A DNA stretch of 64,000 bases, taken from assembly GCA_963817015.1 (NCBI GenBank), contig CAWFMV010000012.1, positions 1 to 64,000 of the forward strand, written 5' to 3'. This document shows, piece after piece, positions 8,382-18,237 of this stretch (the stretch's first letter is position 1; each line of letters opens with the position of its first letter). The notes beneath the pieces were generated by a model, which was not told the origin of the DNA, did no database searches, and worked only from the letters and a program-made list of their open reading frames with translations. A program made the translations under genes and the position numbers. Source of the DNA: VAZQ01 sp963817015. GTDB lineage: Bacteria > Pseudomonadota > Alphaproteobacteria > Rhizobiales > Xanthobacteraceae.

Positions 8382-8969
8382 CTACATGCCCTCATCAAAC
8401 TTCGGCCGCCATCGCCATGATGCTCCGGTCCAGTACGATCGCGGTAGAACATTGAAGCTCTGGCGCGGCTGCCGCGCATCCGATCGTGCCGTGCCTACAA
8501 CGCTTGGGCTTGCTCGATCTCTTGCCGCTTCGTAGGTCCTGGTGCGCTGTCGCTCGCCTGATTCATTTGGCTTGCCGATCTGATCACGAGATGCAGATTT
8601 CCTGACATTGCCCCCGGCGTTGAATTGGCCACCTGCACCGCCCTGCCGCTCCACGCTGCTAAGGCTCGCCGATTTGAGGAGCTCACTCATATTCCGGTAT
8701 CTCGTCACCGGTGAAGGTTCGTGGTCGCTCCCGACCGGAATCGTCGCATTCTCGGAACCTCCCGCGAACGCGATCCTGCCACCGGCCATGTAGCTGCCGC
8801 GAATTACGGCGCCACCCGCGCAAACCGCAAAGGCAAGCGCGATGATCGCCAAATTGCGGCGCACCGTTCGCTCCTTGCCCGGAACAACTTTGCCCGACAC
8901 GACATCGATATCGATGGGAATTCGTTCGGGGCGGCGAACTCTCCGCATGTATTCCACTTCTTGCCTCAA
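8382..8969 (-). CDS. Hypothetical single-pass membrane protein (tentative)
   Basis: A 195-residue frame. Basic N-terminus (VRRPERIPIDIDVV), one membrane segment (NLAIIALAFAVCAGGAVI, about 40-57), then a Gly/Ser-rich, probably extracytoplasmic tail. The membrane segment and the clean N-terminus argue for a gene. The Arg-rich last third could be the product of an off-frame read. No function can be given. Confidence 0.35.
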   Translation of the reverse strand: MRQEVEYMRRVRRPERIPIDIDVVSGKVVPGKERTVRRNLAIIALAFAVCAGGAVIRGSYMAGGRIAFAGGSENATIPVGSDHEPSPVTRYRNMSELLKSASLSSVERQGGAGGQFNAGGNVRKSASRDQIGKPNESGERQRTRTYEAARDRASPSVVGTARSDARQPRQSFNVLPRSYWTGASWRWRPKFDEGM

Positions 8970-9634
8970 TAGGCATTTTCTGCGTTGCTACAAATGCCGC
9001 GCCGCAATTAAAGAACGGTTTCCTCGCCGGCATTTATCGAGCTGCAAACACTCGAGACGTACGCGAGTAGCGACGGGGTGTGCCACTTCACTATTGAAAT
9101 ACCGTTGTTGGCCGAGGAGCTCATCAGCAAACGTTTCGTCGATGACGACGTCGCGAGCCCTCGAAGAACATTTGCAAGCGCTGGAGGTCGCTGATGGAGA
9201 GCACAGCGCGTTCGTACAAACAAAACTTCCAATGAAGTCCGTCGGAAAGCGACACCAAACACGGCTCTCTAAGCAATAAGCAGCACGCAGCGCCGACACG
9301 AGAGAGCAGTTGATCGTCTGAGATCCTCGCCAGCGACACACACAACGCAGCTTGTTGCTTTTAGAAATTTTAAGCGTGGTTAATGTGAGAAGCGTGCGCG
9401 TTGCAGGTCAGCTGGCCCAATCATACCTACGCGAAAAACAAGATTTTCCCGGAACATACGCGCGCTAACTGACAGAGATTGCCGGAACTGCTGCCAACCA
9501 ATGCGATCGTCTTGATTGAGTATCGAAGCCGAAATGCGACCGAAGCCGGTATAGCTACAATGCGACCTTTCTTGGACTCCAATTCTTTGCTTCTTTGCGG
9601 GAACACAAGAGCATCGACGCAATGGAGGCGGCAA
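8970..9634. other. Intergenic stretch, nothing firm
   Basis: Several short overlapping open frames but no convincing gene. A possible 49-residue frame from the ATG at 9139 (MTTSRALEEHLQALEVADG) lacks a good ribosome site. This belongs to the lower-G+C tract. Confidence 0.35.
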
Positions 9635-10342
9635 ATGAGTCAACCTACAATCGTGCGAAAATCAAAGTGGCGGTGGATAGCCCACGTCGCGACTTTCATC
9701 GCAGCACTGCTTGGTACGTGCAGCGTTACGGCATCTGCACACAGCGCAGATCTCTATCAATACGGGACCTACCCGGCACCACAATACCAACCTCCGCCTA
9801 ATTACTATTATACAGGCGCGAGTCCGTGTCCGTCATGCGGCTGCGGCCAATGTGGCTGTGCGCCATGTGGTTGCGGGCAATGTGGCTGCGGACAATGTGG
9901 CTGCGGGCAATGCGCCGTCTCCGTCCAGCCGCCACGTGTGGTGATCGAACGCCGGATCGTGAAGCACGAATATATCGAGCGGCGGTACATGGATGACTGC
10001 TGTCAGGAGCAGAGTAGGTCGACCCGCAGACCTACGGCTACCCGCCGCGCCCCCATGCGCCCGTGTACCCGTCTGACTACGGACAGCGATCTCCGTTCCC
10101 TTACGGATATGGCGGCGTGCGGGGGCAGCCATCCTATGGATATTATCGCTAGCATGGTGTCGGGCCATCATAGGTATCGAGCCACGCTGCTTCGAATACC
10201 TGCCGCGATGCACCCCACGGCTGCCATGCTTACAAAATGCCCTCCGCCCGCTAATGGGCGGGGACGGTGGTCTATTACCGGGCAAGTCCGTCGATGTCGC
10301 GGGGCCAATGTAGATAACAGTCTGCGGCTCGCCACATCATGA
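9635..10342 (+). CDS. Secreted Cys-rich pentapeptide-repeat (CGCGQ) protein, probably frameshifted
   Basis: Starts at 9635 with TGGAGG upstream. A signal peptide (basic RKSKWRW, then HVATFIAALLGTCSVTASAHSA) leads to a Tyr/Pro-rich stretch, then five Cys-rich pentapeptides of the type CGCGQ (one is CGCAP), then RRIVKHEYIERRYMDD. The DNA carries a 15-bp tandem repeat at 9836-9910. As read, the frame continues to 10342 with an Arg-rich tail that looks wrong. One base missing near 10015-10020 would instead give a Tyr/Pro/Gly-rich tail (YGYPPRPHAPVYPSDYG...PSYGYYR) ending at 10152, in keeping with the N-terminal composition. Probably an envelope or metal-binding protein; function unknown. Confidence 0.6.
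   Translation: MSQPTIVRKSKWRWIAHVATFIAALLGTCSVTASAHSADLYQYGTYPAPQYQPPPNYYYTGASPCPSCGCGQCGCAPCGCGQCGCGQCGCGQCAVSVQPPRVVIERRIVKHEYIERRYMDDCCQEQSRSTRRPTATRRAPMRPCTRLTTDSDLRSLTDMAACGGSHPMDIIASMVSGHHRYRATLLRIPAAMHPTAAMLTKCPPPANGRGRWSITGQVRRCRGANVDNSLRLATS
9836..9910. repeat. 15-bp tandem repeat, five units, coding CGCGQ
   Basis: Five imperfect 15-bp units of the type TGTGGCTGCGGGCAA run head to tail, encoding CGCGQ-like pentapeptides. Units differ mostly at third codon positions, which suggests selection on the protein rather than very recent expansion. Confidence 0.85.
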
Positions 10343-10440
10343 AATGCCAAAGGGAATCGTCAGATTGAGGCCAACATCATGTCAAAGAATAATGTGGCCA
10401 AGAGCGATGCCCCTCTACCCGCTAATGTTCCGCCGCACAC

Positions 10441-10581
10441 TCAGTCCTGGGTGGCAGCGAGAATCACGTAGGCGCCGATGGCAACCCAAAAAGCGTAGTT
10501 GCTGACAAACGGGATCTCAATGAACACGCCAACAATTGCGAATCCCACAAGAACAAGCGAAATCGCAAATCCGAAGTTCAC
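10441..10581 (-). CDS. 46-aa hydrophobic membrane protein (paralogue 1)
   Basis: A very short gene read from the GTG at 10581-10579, with GGGAGA 6-10 bases upstream, to TGA at 10443-10441. The protein (MNFGFAISLVLVGFAIVGVF, IEIPFVSNYAFWVAIGAYV, ending ILAATQD) holds two hydrophobic segments separated by a short IEIPF turn. A paralogue at 13217-13351 matches at about 33 of 44 positions, and the upstream sequences are also similar, so duplication with purifying selection is likely. Probably an inner-membrane hairpin protein. Function unknown. Confidence 0.7.
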   Translation of the reverse strand: MNFGFAISLVLVGFAIVGVFIEIPFVSNYAFWVAIGAYVILAATQD

Positions 10582-10841
10582 AACGCGTCTCCCTGGCGCT
10601 GCCACAGAACATCGGACCAACGATTCAGCAACCGCGCTTTCATGTGATTGCGCTCACTCGACGTTGCGCCGGTTATTGGTATCCGCCAGACGACGGTACG
10701 TCGCTGCGTTGATCAGAACATAACGTTGTTGAGGACACGGGGCGCTTCTGATTCGGGCGTTTTTACGACTCGCGTGTGGCCGGCGGCATTATCACACCGC
10801 GACTCATCCGACCGCCGGGGATGCGGCCCAAGGAGGAAAAG

Positions 10842-11165
10842 ATGTTGATACCCGAGGAGCAAGCAAAGCGTACCATGTGGTGCCCGATGGTACGTGTGCG
10901 ATGGCCAAACAAGGTTGTCGCAGGCAATCGTGTCAATCCGGGTCATAAAGATCGTTTGACCAACGCGATCTTCCGAACCTTCTTTCCTCGTTTGCACTGG
11001 CTCTTCCGGCTGAAGTACTACAGGTGCTGGGGATCTGGCTGCATGATGTGGCGATGGGAAGGCGGAAATTCGAAGCGGGGGTATTGCGGGCTGGCAGGGT
11101 CCCCGGTCAATCTCTTGTTGCCGGACGAGGAAATGCAATCGCAGAAGAAGTCTCACAGGGTCTAA
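10842..11165 (+). CDS. Small protein with CxxxxCMxWRW ... GYCGLAG motif
   Basis: A 107-residue frame from the ATG at 10842, with a perfect AGGAGG 5 bases upstream. It contains MLIPEEQAKRTMWCPMVRV at the N-terminus, CWGSGCMMWRWEGG near residue 68, and RGYCGLAGSP shortly after. This set of four spaced Cys with CMxWRW and GYCGLAG resembles a family of short phage- and island-borne proteins in proteobacteria (from memory, not searched), probably a small zinc-binding fold. The segment between residues 40 and 66 looks irregular. Function unknown. Confidence 0.6.
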   Translation: MLIPEEQAKRTMWCPMVRVRWPNKVVAGNRVNPGHKDRLTNAIFRTFFPRLHWLFRLKYYRCWGSGCMMWRWEGGNSKRGYCGLAGSPVNLLLPDEEMQSQKKSHRV

Positions 11166-11716
11166 ATTTTGGAGAGCGCCACGCGGCCCGCCGGTGGCGC
11201 TTAGAGGGTGCGTCCGCAGCTTCACGCGCCGCCCACAACCTCGACAACTTCCTGCGCGCGCCGTCGGCACCGATCAAGCATCGGTTGCTGTCTTGGTCCC
11301 CCAAGCTGCGGGCTTATCTTTTTCAGGTCATGCGACGAGGCCGACGATCAATGCGTTGCGACATACAATATTCTATTCTGTGGTTTCGTATCCAGATACC
11401 TTGATCTTCGCATCATCAGAATCACACTTCGAACGTCGGCTTGATTTTAACTCCGGTAGTGGAGTGTTGGTTTTTATAACAAGCTCATCTGGACCTCCGC
11501 ACATTTGGGTACCTGCGTCGGGTGACTCAAAGTTTCCGCGGAAACTTGCGCTCGTTATTGATGGTGAAAAGGCTTCGAGTGATTCAGGGTTAACTTTTTC
11601 GTCAGACAATAGCCTCTCACCGACCGGTCGAAGCTCCTGCCATCCCGTTGTTGCCATCCCGTAGTTGGTACGGGGCTGCACGGTATTGCGGTGACGAAAA
11701 ACCTGAGGGCATGAGG
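11166..11716. other. Intergenic stretch upstream of gltA
   Basis: Open frames on both strands here give no familiar motif. A short direct repeat, TGCCATCCCGT(A/T)GTTG, occurs twice in tandem around 11638-11666. No clear promoter can be named, although gltA must have one here. Confidence 0.4.
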
Positions 11717-13027
<1,311 letters not shown>

Positions 13028-13075
13028 CCGCCAGCGCCATCGTCATCATCACCATTCATTTCAGTCTGGCGGCCG

Positions 13076-13099
13076 GCGGCCGGGCCCGTTCCCGGCCGC
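13076..13099 (+). terminator. Possible terminator hairpin after gltA
   Basis: GCGGCCGGG and CCCGGCCGC form a perfect 9-bp stem around CCCGTT, about 50 bp after the gltA stop. It is followed by TATGCTTCTATT, only weakly U-rich, so termination is uncertain. Confidence 0.4.
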
Positions 13100-13216
13100 T
13101 ATGCTTCTATTGAACGGCTATGACTGCTTAAGCCGCGGACAGCTACGCCCGCCTAGGCGACGTAGCAAAGCCCAGTACGAATAGGAGAAATTCGGCTTGA
13201 TTTCAGTCGTCGCCGC

Positions 13217-13351
13217 TCAGCTCGCTGCGAGAAGGATATAGGCGGAAATCGCAACCCAAAATGCATAGTCGCTAATAAAGGGGATCTCGATGAACACCCC
13301 CACAACAGCGAAACCTACAAGAATGAGCGAGAGCGCAAGACCAAACTTCAT
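13217..13351 (-). CDS. 44-aa hydrophobic membrane protein (paralogue 2)
   Basis: A 44-residue gene from the ATG at 13351 (AAGGGA 9 bases upstream) to TGA at 13219-13217: MKFGLALSLILVGFAVVGVF, then IEIPFISDYAFWVAISAYI, ending LLAAS. It is the paralogue of the gene at 10441-10581, with the same two hydrophobic segments and central IEIPF. The two copies flank gltA in the same orientation. Probably an inner-membrane protein; function unknown. Confidence 0.7.
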   Translation of the reverse strand: MKFGLALSLILVGFAVVGVFIEIPFISDYAFWVAISAYILLAAS

Positions 13352-13718
13352 TACGCGATTCCCTTGCGTCTCAACATGAACTCAAACATTGGTGCCTCCG
13401 GGCACCGTGCACTTTGGGGACGGGCGTTGCCCGCCGGATTCTCGCGAAAAAAGACTGGCCGCGAGACGGCTCGTATTGAGATGGTTTGTATCACACTCAG
13501 GCCGCACGAACTTCGTGCCTCAAGGGAGTAATGCGAAACACACTTAACAACTTTCTTTGTTGTTCATGGTATTTTGCTACGTCCTAATGCTCGATAGTCG
13601 CTACCGCTTCCGGTAACATGAAACGGGTTCTGGTATCATGAGATGCGCGTCAGGGCCGGGGGACCGACCGTGGCGCTGGCGTTGCTCGCAGTCAATTTGT
13701 CGACCGATGACAAACCGG
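13352..13718. other. Intergenic stretch, nothing recognised
   Basis: Lower-G+C sequence. A frame on the minus strand (13601-13837) has no ribosome site or motif and is not supported. Confidence 0.35.
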
Positions 13719-14252
13719 TCAGATATCGATTGATCTGCCATCTCGAAAGCGTGGCGCAAGCAAATGTCCGGGCTCACGAATGCGGGTTGGTGCGGATTTC
13801 TGCCCCGCAGTTCCCCGTTTGAAACAATCGCTGCCAAGAGAGCGGTTTCGCCAGCAATTGGTAATCGGCGACGGCGAGATCGTTACAGAGCTTTTTGGCG
13901 GAGTTTGATTGGATGGAAGCTGTTTCCGAAGCTCGCTTAGCTTTGGCAAATTGTCGGCGAGATAAGAAAAGGCACTGCGCACGAGCAAGAACGCTTGAAG
14001 AGCAAGCCAAATCGACGAAGCCAAGATGAACAGCAGGACGATAGCCCGCCAGCGAGCGACAATGGCTGACGCCACCAACTCAACAGCTGCCAGAATACGT
14101 CGCGACGTCGAGGATTCGACTTCCGGCTCAAAAAACGACACCGACGCCGGGCCCCCTAACGACGATACTTGCCCGACTTGCCGGGTCTCCGGTCGCCCGT
14201 CCATGACGAACTCTAGTAGAACCTCGCCCAAAATACTCTGGTTGAACCTCAC
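13719..14252 (-). CDS. Hypothetical single-pass membrane protein (tentative)
   Basis: A 177-residue frame with one clear membrane segment (AIVLLFILASSIWLALQAFL, about 90-109) followed by RSAFSYLADNLPKLSELRKQ. After this the frame becomes Ser/Arg-rich; the adjacent frame reads a more protein-like tail (AKKLCNDLAVADYQLLAKPL), ending near 13774, so an indel near 13900-13925 is possible. No function can be given. Confidence 0.4.
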   Translation of the reverse strand: MRFNQSILGEVLLEFVMDGRPETRQVGQVSSLGGPASVSFFEPEVESSTSRRILAAVELVASAIVARWRAIVLLFILASSIWLALQAFLLVRSAFSYLADNLPKLSELRKQLPSNQTPPKSSVTISPSPITNCWRNRSLGSDCFKRGTAGQKSAPTRIREPGHLLAPRFRDGRSIDI

Positions 14253-14468
14253 TTAAATAAGGCAGTCGCTACGTGGTATCAAGCGCTTTTCATACGCCTT
14301 GGGCAGGCTCCGGTGGCGTCGATCCTTCAGTGGCCCCAACAGTTTCGGCGGCCGCGGCTACGTCCCAACCGCGTGCATGACCGGCAATATTAAAAAAATC
14401 TTCACTTGCGGTAGCTAGATTGCCGCAGAATTGCCCCTTGGAGCGCCCCGCGGTGCGGCGGATATTTT

Positions 14469-16514
14469 ATGCACAGGCTCTCCCTCAATCGGTTGCTCCA
14501 CCTGATCATGTTCGTCCCGCTCGTGGCGCTTGCCGTCTTCGGGGCAACCATCGTGACCGGAACTGTACGCGCCTATCGCGACATCGAGACCGTGGCCGCT
14601 CTTGAGCAGCTGGTCACGGCAGCAAGCTGGCTGATCGTGGGCGCCCTCAACGACGAATCGACCAAGACACATCCGTTCGTCGCCAGCGGGGCAGACCGTG
14701 AACGCAGCGCGATGCTGACGGCCCGCCTCGTGTCGGACGAGGCGATTCGGTCATTCAAGCGGATCGCTGCCGCCAGCAACCTTTCCGATCCCCAGGCGAT
14801 CGAGCATGTCCGCGAGATCGGGGGGCGGCTTGACGGGCTGGCGGGGTTCCGAGCCAAGGCCGATGCCCGCACCCTGCAGCGCCAGGAATCCGGGGCGCTG
14901 CTGCAGCCGATCGCGACCCGCCTGGCCGATCTCATCCAGCGCATCGCGGTGCTGACGAATGAGGTCGAGATCAAGAACCGGCTGCTGGCGCTCTATGCGA
15001 TCATGCAGGTGAACGACGGCGAGCGGATCGAAGCAGGCCGCGTCGAGAACGCCTTATCCGGGGGCTCGCTGCGCCCCGAGCTCTACGAGATGCTGCTTAC
15101 GGGGCTGTCCAAGCAGACGGCCTTTCGCAAGGAATTCGCCAATTTCGGCAGCGCACCCATCCAGGAGCGGCTGAGTGCGTTCAGCGCCAGCCCCCAGGGC
15201 CGAACGATCGAAACGCTGCGCCCGGCGATCCTGGCCGTCAATCAAGGCGGCAAGGTCAGCGATCAGGACGTCCCGCGCCTGCGCGAGGCACTTTCGGCCC
15301 GCAATGCGCTCTCCTCCGAGGCTGTGGACTCGACGGTCGCCGACCTCACGGACGCAACCCGGGCGCTGCGCGACGAGGCGCTGTGGCGAACGATCATCTA
15401 CCTCTGCGCGACCGCGCTGCTCTTCGCCATCGTGATCGGTGTGAGCAGGTTCGTGCGCACCGCGGTTCGACGATTGCTCGGCGAGCTGACCGAGGTCATG
15501 CAGAAGGTCGCCAACGGCCAGCTCGCCGTCGAGGTCACGAACCGCGACCGCGGCGACGAGATCGGCGCCATGGCGCAGACGGTCGAGGTGTTCAAGCAGA
15601 ATGCGATCGCGATCCAGGCGATGGAGCGGGAGCGCAGCGAGCAAAAGGATCGCTCGGCAGTCGAAAAGCAAGCCACGCTGAACCAGCTGGCGGATGCCTT
15701 CGAGGCCGAGATTCTGAGGGTAATCAACACGGTGTCGACCGCAGCCGCGCAGCTGCAGCAGAACGCCAAGACCATGAGCTCGACCGCCAGCGAGACCGAC
15801 CGGCAGTCGAAGCTCGTGCAGGATGCGTCCGAGCAGGCGATCGGCAACGTCCGCACCGTTGCGGATGCGGCCGAGGAGCTGTCCAAGTCGATTGACGAGA
15901 TCGGCCAGCAGGTCAGCACCGCCACTAAGGTCACGGGCAGCGCGGTGACGCAGGTTGGAAGCACCACCGCCATGGTCGAGAAGCTTGTGTCGGTGGTCCA
16001 CCGCATCGGCGAGATCATCAATCTGATCAACGCCATCGCGTCGCAGACGAATCTGCTTGCGCTCAACGCCACGATCGAAGCTGCGCGCGCGGGCGAGGCC
16101 GGTCGCGGCTTTGCGGTGGTGGCAAGTGAAGTGAAAAGCCTCGCCGCGCAGACCGCCAAGGCCACCGACGAGATCGCCTCCCATATCGGCGCGGTCCAGA
16201 GCGGCACCAACGATGTCGTGAGCGCCATTCAGGCCATCAGCAGCACGATTGGCGAGATCAACAACATTTCGGCGACGATCGCGGCCGCGGTGACGCAGCA
16301 GAACGCAACCACCGCCGAGATCGCCCGCAATGCCGAGCAAGCCGCCGGCGGCTCGCGCAACGTGTCGACCAATATCGGCAGCGTCAGCCGCGCCGCCGCG
16401 GATACCGGGCGGGTCGCCAACGAAATGGTTCAGGCTGCCGTCGAGCTGAGCCAGCAGGCCGCAACCCTTCGCCGAGGCGCCGACGGGTTTATTGCGCGGG
16501 TGCGAGCCGCGTAG
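14469..16514 (+). CDS. Methyl-accepting chemotaxis protein with long periplasmic sensor domain (NIT-like)
   Basis: A 681-residue chemoreceptor. TM1 lies at about 9-32 and TM2 at about 313-335 (IIYLCATALLFAIVIGV). Between them is a long all-helical periplasmic domain (about 33-312) with ALEQLVTAASWLIVGALNDE and two homologous-looking helical bundles, as in nitrate/nitrite-sensing (NIT) domains. A HAMP domain follows (RRLLGELTEVMQKVANGQL), then the signalling domain with the conserved hairpin tip IASQTNLLALNATIEAARAG and EAGRGFAVVASEVKSLA. The ligand is not certain. The gene is convergent with pssA and has no che neighbours here. Confidence 0.9.
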   Translation: MHRLSLNRLLHLIMFVPLVALAVFGATIVTGTVRAYRDIETVAALEQLVTAASWLIVGALNDESTKTHPFVASGADRERSAMLTARLVSDEAIRSFKRIAAASNLSDPQAIEHVREIGGRLDGLAGFRAKADARTLQRQESGALLQPIATRLADLIQRIAVLTNEVEIKNRLLALYAIMQVNDGERIEAGRVENALSGGSLRPELYEMLLTGLSKQTAFRKEFANFGSAPIQERLSAFSASPQGRTIETLRPAILAVNQGGKVSDQDVPRLREALSARNALSSEAVDSTVADLTDATRALRDEALWRTIIYLCATALLFAIVIGVSRFVRTAVRRLLGELTEVMQKVANGQLAVEVTNRDRGDEIGAMAQTVEVFKQNAIAIQAMERERSEQKDRSAVEKQATLNQLADAFEAEILRVINTVSTAAAQLQQNAKTMSSTASETDRQSKLVQDASEQAIGNVRTVADAAEELSKSIDEIGQQVSTATKVTGSAVTQVGSTTAMVEKLVSVVHRIGEIINLINAIASQTNLLALNATIEAARAGEAGRGFAVVASEVKSLAAQTAKATDEIASHIGAVQSGTNDVVSAIQAISSTIGEINNISATIAAAVTQQNATTAEIARNAEQAAGGSRNVSTNIGSVSRAAADTGRVANEMVQAAVELSQQAATLRRGADGFIARVRAA

Positions 16515-16547
16515 GCCGTTACGACACGCCCTGTTCGATCAGTTCAA

Positions 16548-17453
16548 TCAGTTGAGACGCGCCGGCCGGTCCGGATCGGAGGGCGCTGCGGGCTGCGTCG
16601 GTGGAGCAGCGACAGCCACGGTCGCATCGGCCGCAGCTGCGGCAGCCGGCTGCTGCGCCGGCACGCTCACATCCCTGCGCTGATGGTTGCGATAGGACAT
16701 GAAGCCGAACGGCAGGCTCCCGAGGTAGAGGATCGTACCAGTGGTCAGGACCGGCCACGGATAGGCAATCAGCAGCGCGAAGAACAGCACCACGACGACG
16801 AACAGCGGCAGCACCATCTCCGGCGCAACCCGCTTGCCGACTCGCTTGCCAGAGAAGACCGGCAGCCGCGACACCATCAGGAACGCGATCGCAAGCGTAT
16901 AGAGAAGGACCAGGGGCGCCGCGAAGGCGAGGTGCGGCACGCCAAGGAACGTCACGTAGATCGGCAGCAACACCGTGATCGCGCCACCCGGCGCCGGCAT
17001 GCCGACGAAGAAGTTCGCCGCCCAGGCCGGCCGGTTGGGGTCGTCGATCATCACGTTGAAGCGCGCGAGCCGCAGCCCGGCGCAGATCGCAAACACCATG
17101 GCGGCGATCCAGCCGGCATGGCCAAGCTCATGCAGGCCCCAGAAATAGAGGATCAGCGCGGGCGCCACGCCGAAATTGACGAAGTCGGCGAGGCTGTCGA
17201 GCTCGGCGCCGAAGCGCGAGGTGCCCTTGAGCATCCGCGCCACGCGCCCGTCGATGCCGTCAAGCGTTGCCGCAAAAACAATCGCGGCCACCGCCCAATC
17301 GAGCTTGCCCTCGATCGCAAGCCGGATCGCGGTGAGACCTGCGCACAGCGCAAGCAGCGTGATTAGATTCGGCACCAGCGTGCGCACCGGGATCTGGCGA
17401 AAACGCCGGCGTTTCTGCGCGGGGCGGGTCGGTTCAAACGGGGTTGTGTCCAT
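16548..17453 (-). CDS. pssA: CDP-diacylglycerol-serine O-phosphatidyltransferase
   Basis: Makes phosphatidylserine from CDP-diacylglycerol and serine in the inner membrane. The CDP-alcohol phosphotransferase signature is complete: DGRVAR, an eight-residue gap, G, then AELDSLAD, around residue 85. Six or more hydrophobic segments follow, as in the type II bacterial enzyme. The start at 17453 (MDTTPFEP) is chosen because the longer reading is non-conserved. The last 45 residues are an Ala/Pro-rich tail of low complexity. Psd lies just upstream (70 bp) on the same strand; together they make phosphatidylethanolamine. Confidence 0.93.
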   Translation of the reverse strand: MDTTPFEPTRPAQKRRRFRQIPVRTLVPNLITLLALCAGLTAIRLAIEGKLDWAVAAIVFAATLDGIDGRVARMLKGTSRFGAELDSLADFVNFGVAPALILYFWGLHELGHAGWIAAMVFAICAGLRLARFNVMIDDPNRPAWAANFFVGMPAPGGAITVLLPIYVTFLGVPHLAFAAPLVLLYTLAIAFLMVSRLPVFSGKRVGKRVAPEMVLPLFVVVVLFFALLIAYPWPVLTTGTILYLGSLPFGFMSYRNHQRRDVSVPAQQPAAAAAADATVAVAAPPTQPAAPSDPDRPARLN

Positions 17454-17523
17454 GGGCAGCAATATAGCCGGAGATTCTTGGCGCCGCCATGGCAGCCCCA
17501 ATTCCTCAAGTTACACTAGATGC

Positions 17524-18228
17524 TTAGCCGACCCGGAAGGTGAGTTCCCGAGCCGTGGCACGCAGGTCCGCGATCACGGTCTCGCCGGCGACCGCGGTCT
17601 GCCCCTCCGCCACCAGCGGCCGCGTGCCCTCCGGCAGGTACACATCGACGCGCGAGCCGAAGCGGATCATGCCGATGCGCTCGCCGGCGCGCACGCTCGC
17701 GCCTTCGCGCGCGAAGGTGACGATGCGCCTGGCGATCAGGCCTGCGATCTGCACGACGACGATGCGCGTCGTGCCGGAACTGATGATGAAGGAGTTGCGC
17801 TCGTTGTTCTCGCTCGCCTTGTCGAGGTCGGCGTTGATGAAGGTGCCCGACTTGTAGACGATCTTCTCGATCCGGCCGGTGACGGGGCTGCGATTGATGT
17901 GGCAGTTGAACACGTTCATGAAGATCGAGACGCGCGGCAACGCCCGCTCGCCAAGATTGAGCTCCGCCGGTGGCACCGCATTGATGATCTTGCTGACGCG
18001 GCCGTCGGCGGGCGCGACCACCAGCCCCTCGCGCGTCGGCGTCACGCGGTCGGGATCGCGAAAGAACAGCGCGCACCAGACGGTCATGACGGTGGCGATC
18101 CAGCCGAGCGGCGACCACAGCCAGAACAGGAGCAGGCTCGCCAGCGCGAAGATGCCGATGAACGGCAACCCCTCGCGATGGACCGGAACGATCTGGCCTC
18201 GGATCGACGCGATAATCGACATGCTCAC
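17524..18228 (-). CDS. psd: Phosphatidylserine decarboxylase (short, PSD-A type) proenzyme
   Basis: Converts phosphatidylserine to phosphatidylethanolamine. The 234-residue length and the motif IRFGSRVDVYLP near residue 195 mark the short, self-cleaving form; cleavage between Gly and Ser would create the pyruvoyl group. Earlier marks are FRDPDR, PADGRVSKI and SIFMNVFNCHINRSPVTG. One or two N-terminal membrane segments anchor the beta chain. ATG 18222 is an alternative start. The stop of the upstream ABC exporter gene is only 9 bp away, so ABC exporter-psd-pssA probably form one transcript. Confidence 0.93.
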   Translation of the reverse strand: MSMSIIASIRGQIVPVHREGLPFIGIFALASLLLFWLWSPLGWIATVMTVWCALFFRDPDRVTPTREGLVVAPADGRVSKIINAVPPAELNLGERALPRVSIFMNVFNCHINRSPVTGRIEKIVYKSGTFINADLDKASENNERNSFIISSGTTRIVVVQIAGLIARRIVTFAREGASVRAGERIGMIRFGSRVDVYLPEGTRPLVAEGQTAVAGETVIADLRATARELTFRVG

Positions 18229-18237
18229 TCCGCTGCC

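Noticed and set aside
8842..9279. 145-codon + frame
   Set aside because: Crosses the start region of the opposite-strand membrane protein gene, has no ribosome site and no motif.
9836..9910. Possible CRISPR-like array
   Set aside because: The 15-bp units are contiguous, without spacers, and code for CGCGQ peptides in a secreted protein.
15054..16340. 428-codon open frame on the - strand
   Set aside because: Antisense to the chemoreceptor signalling domain; no family motif.
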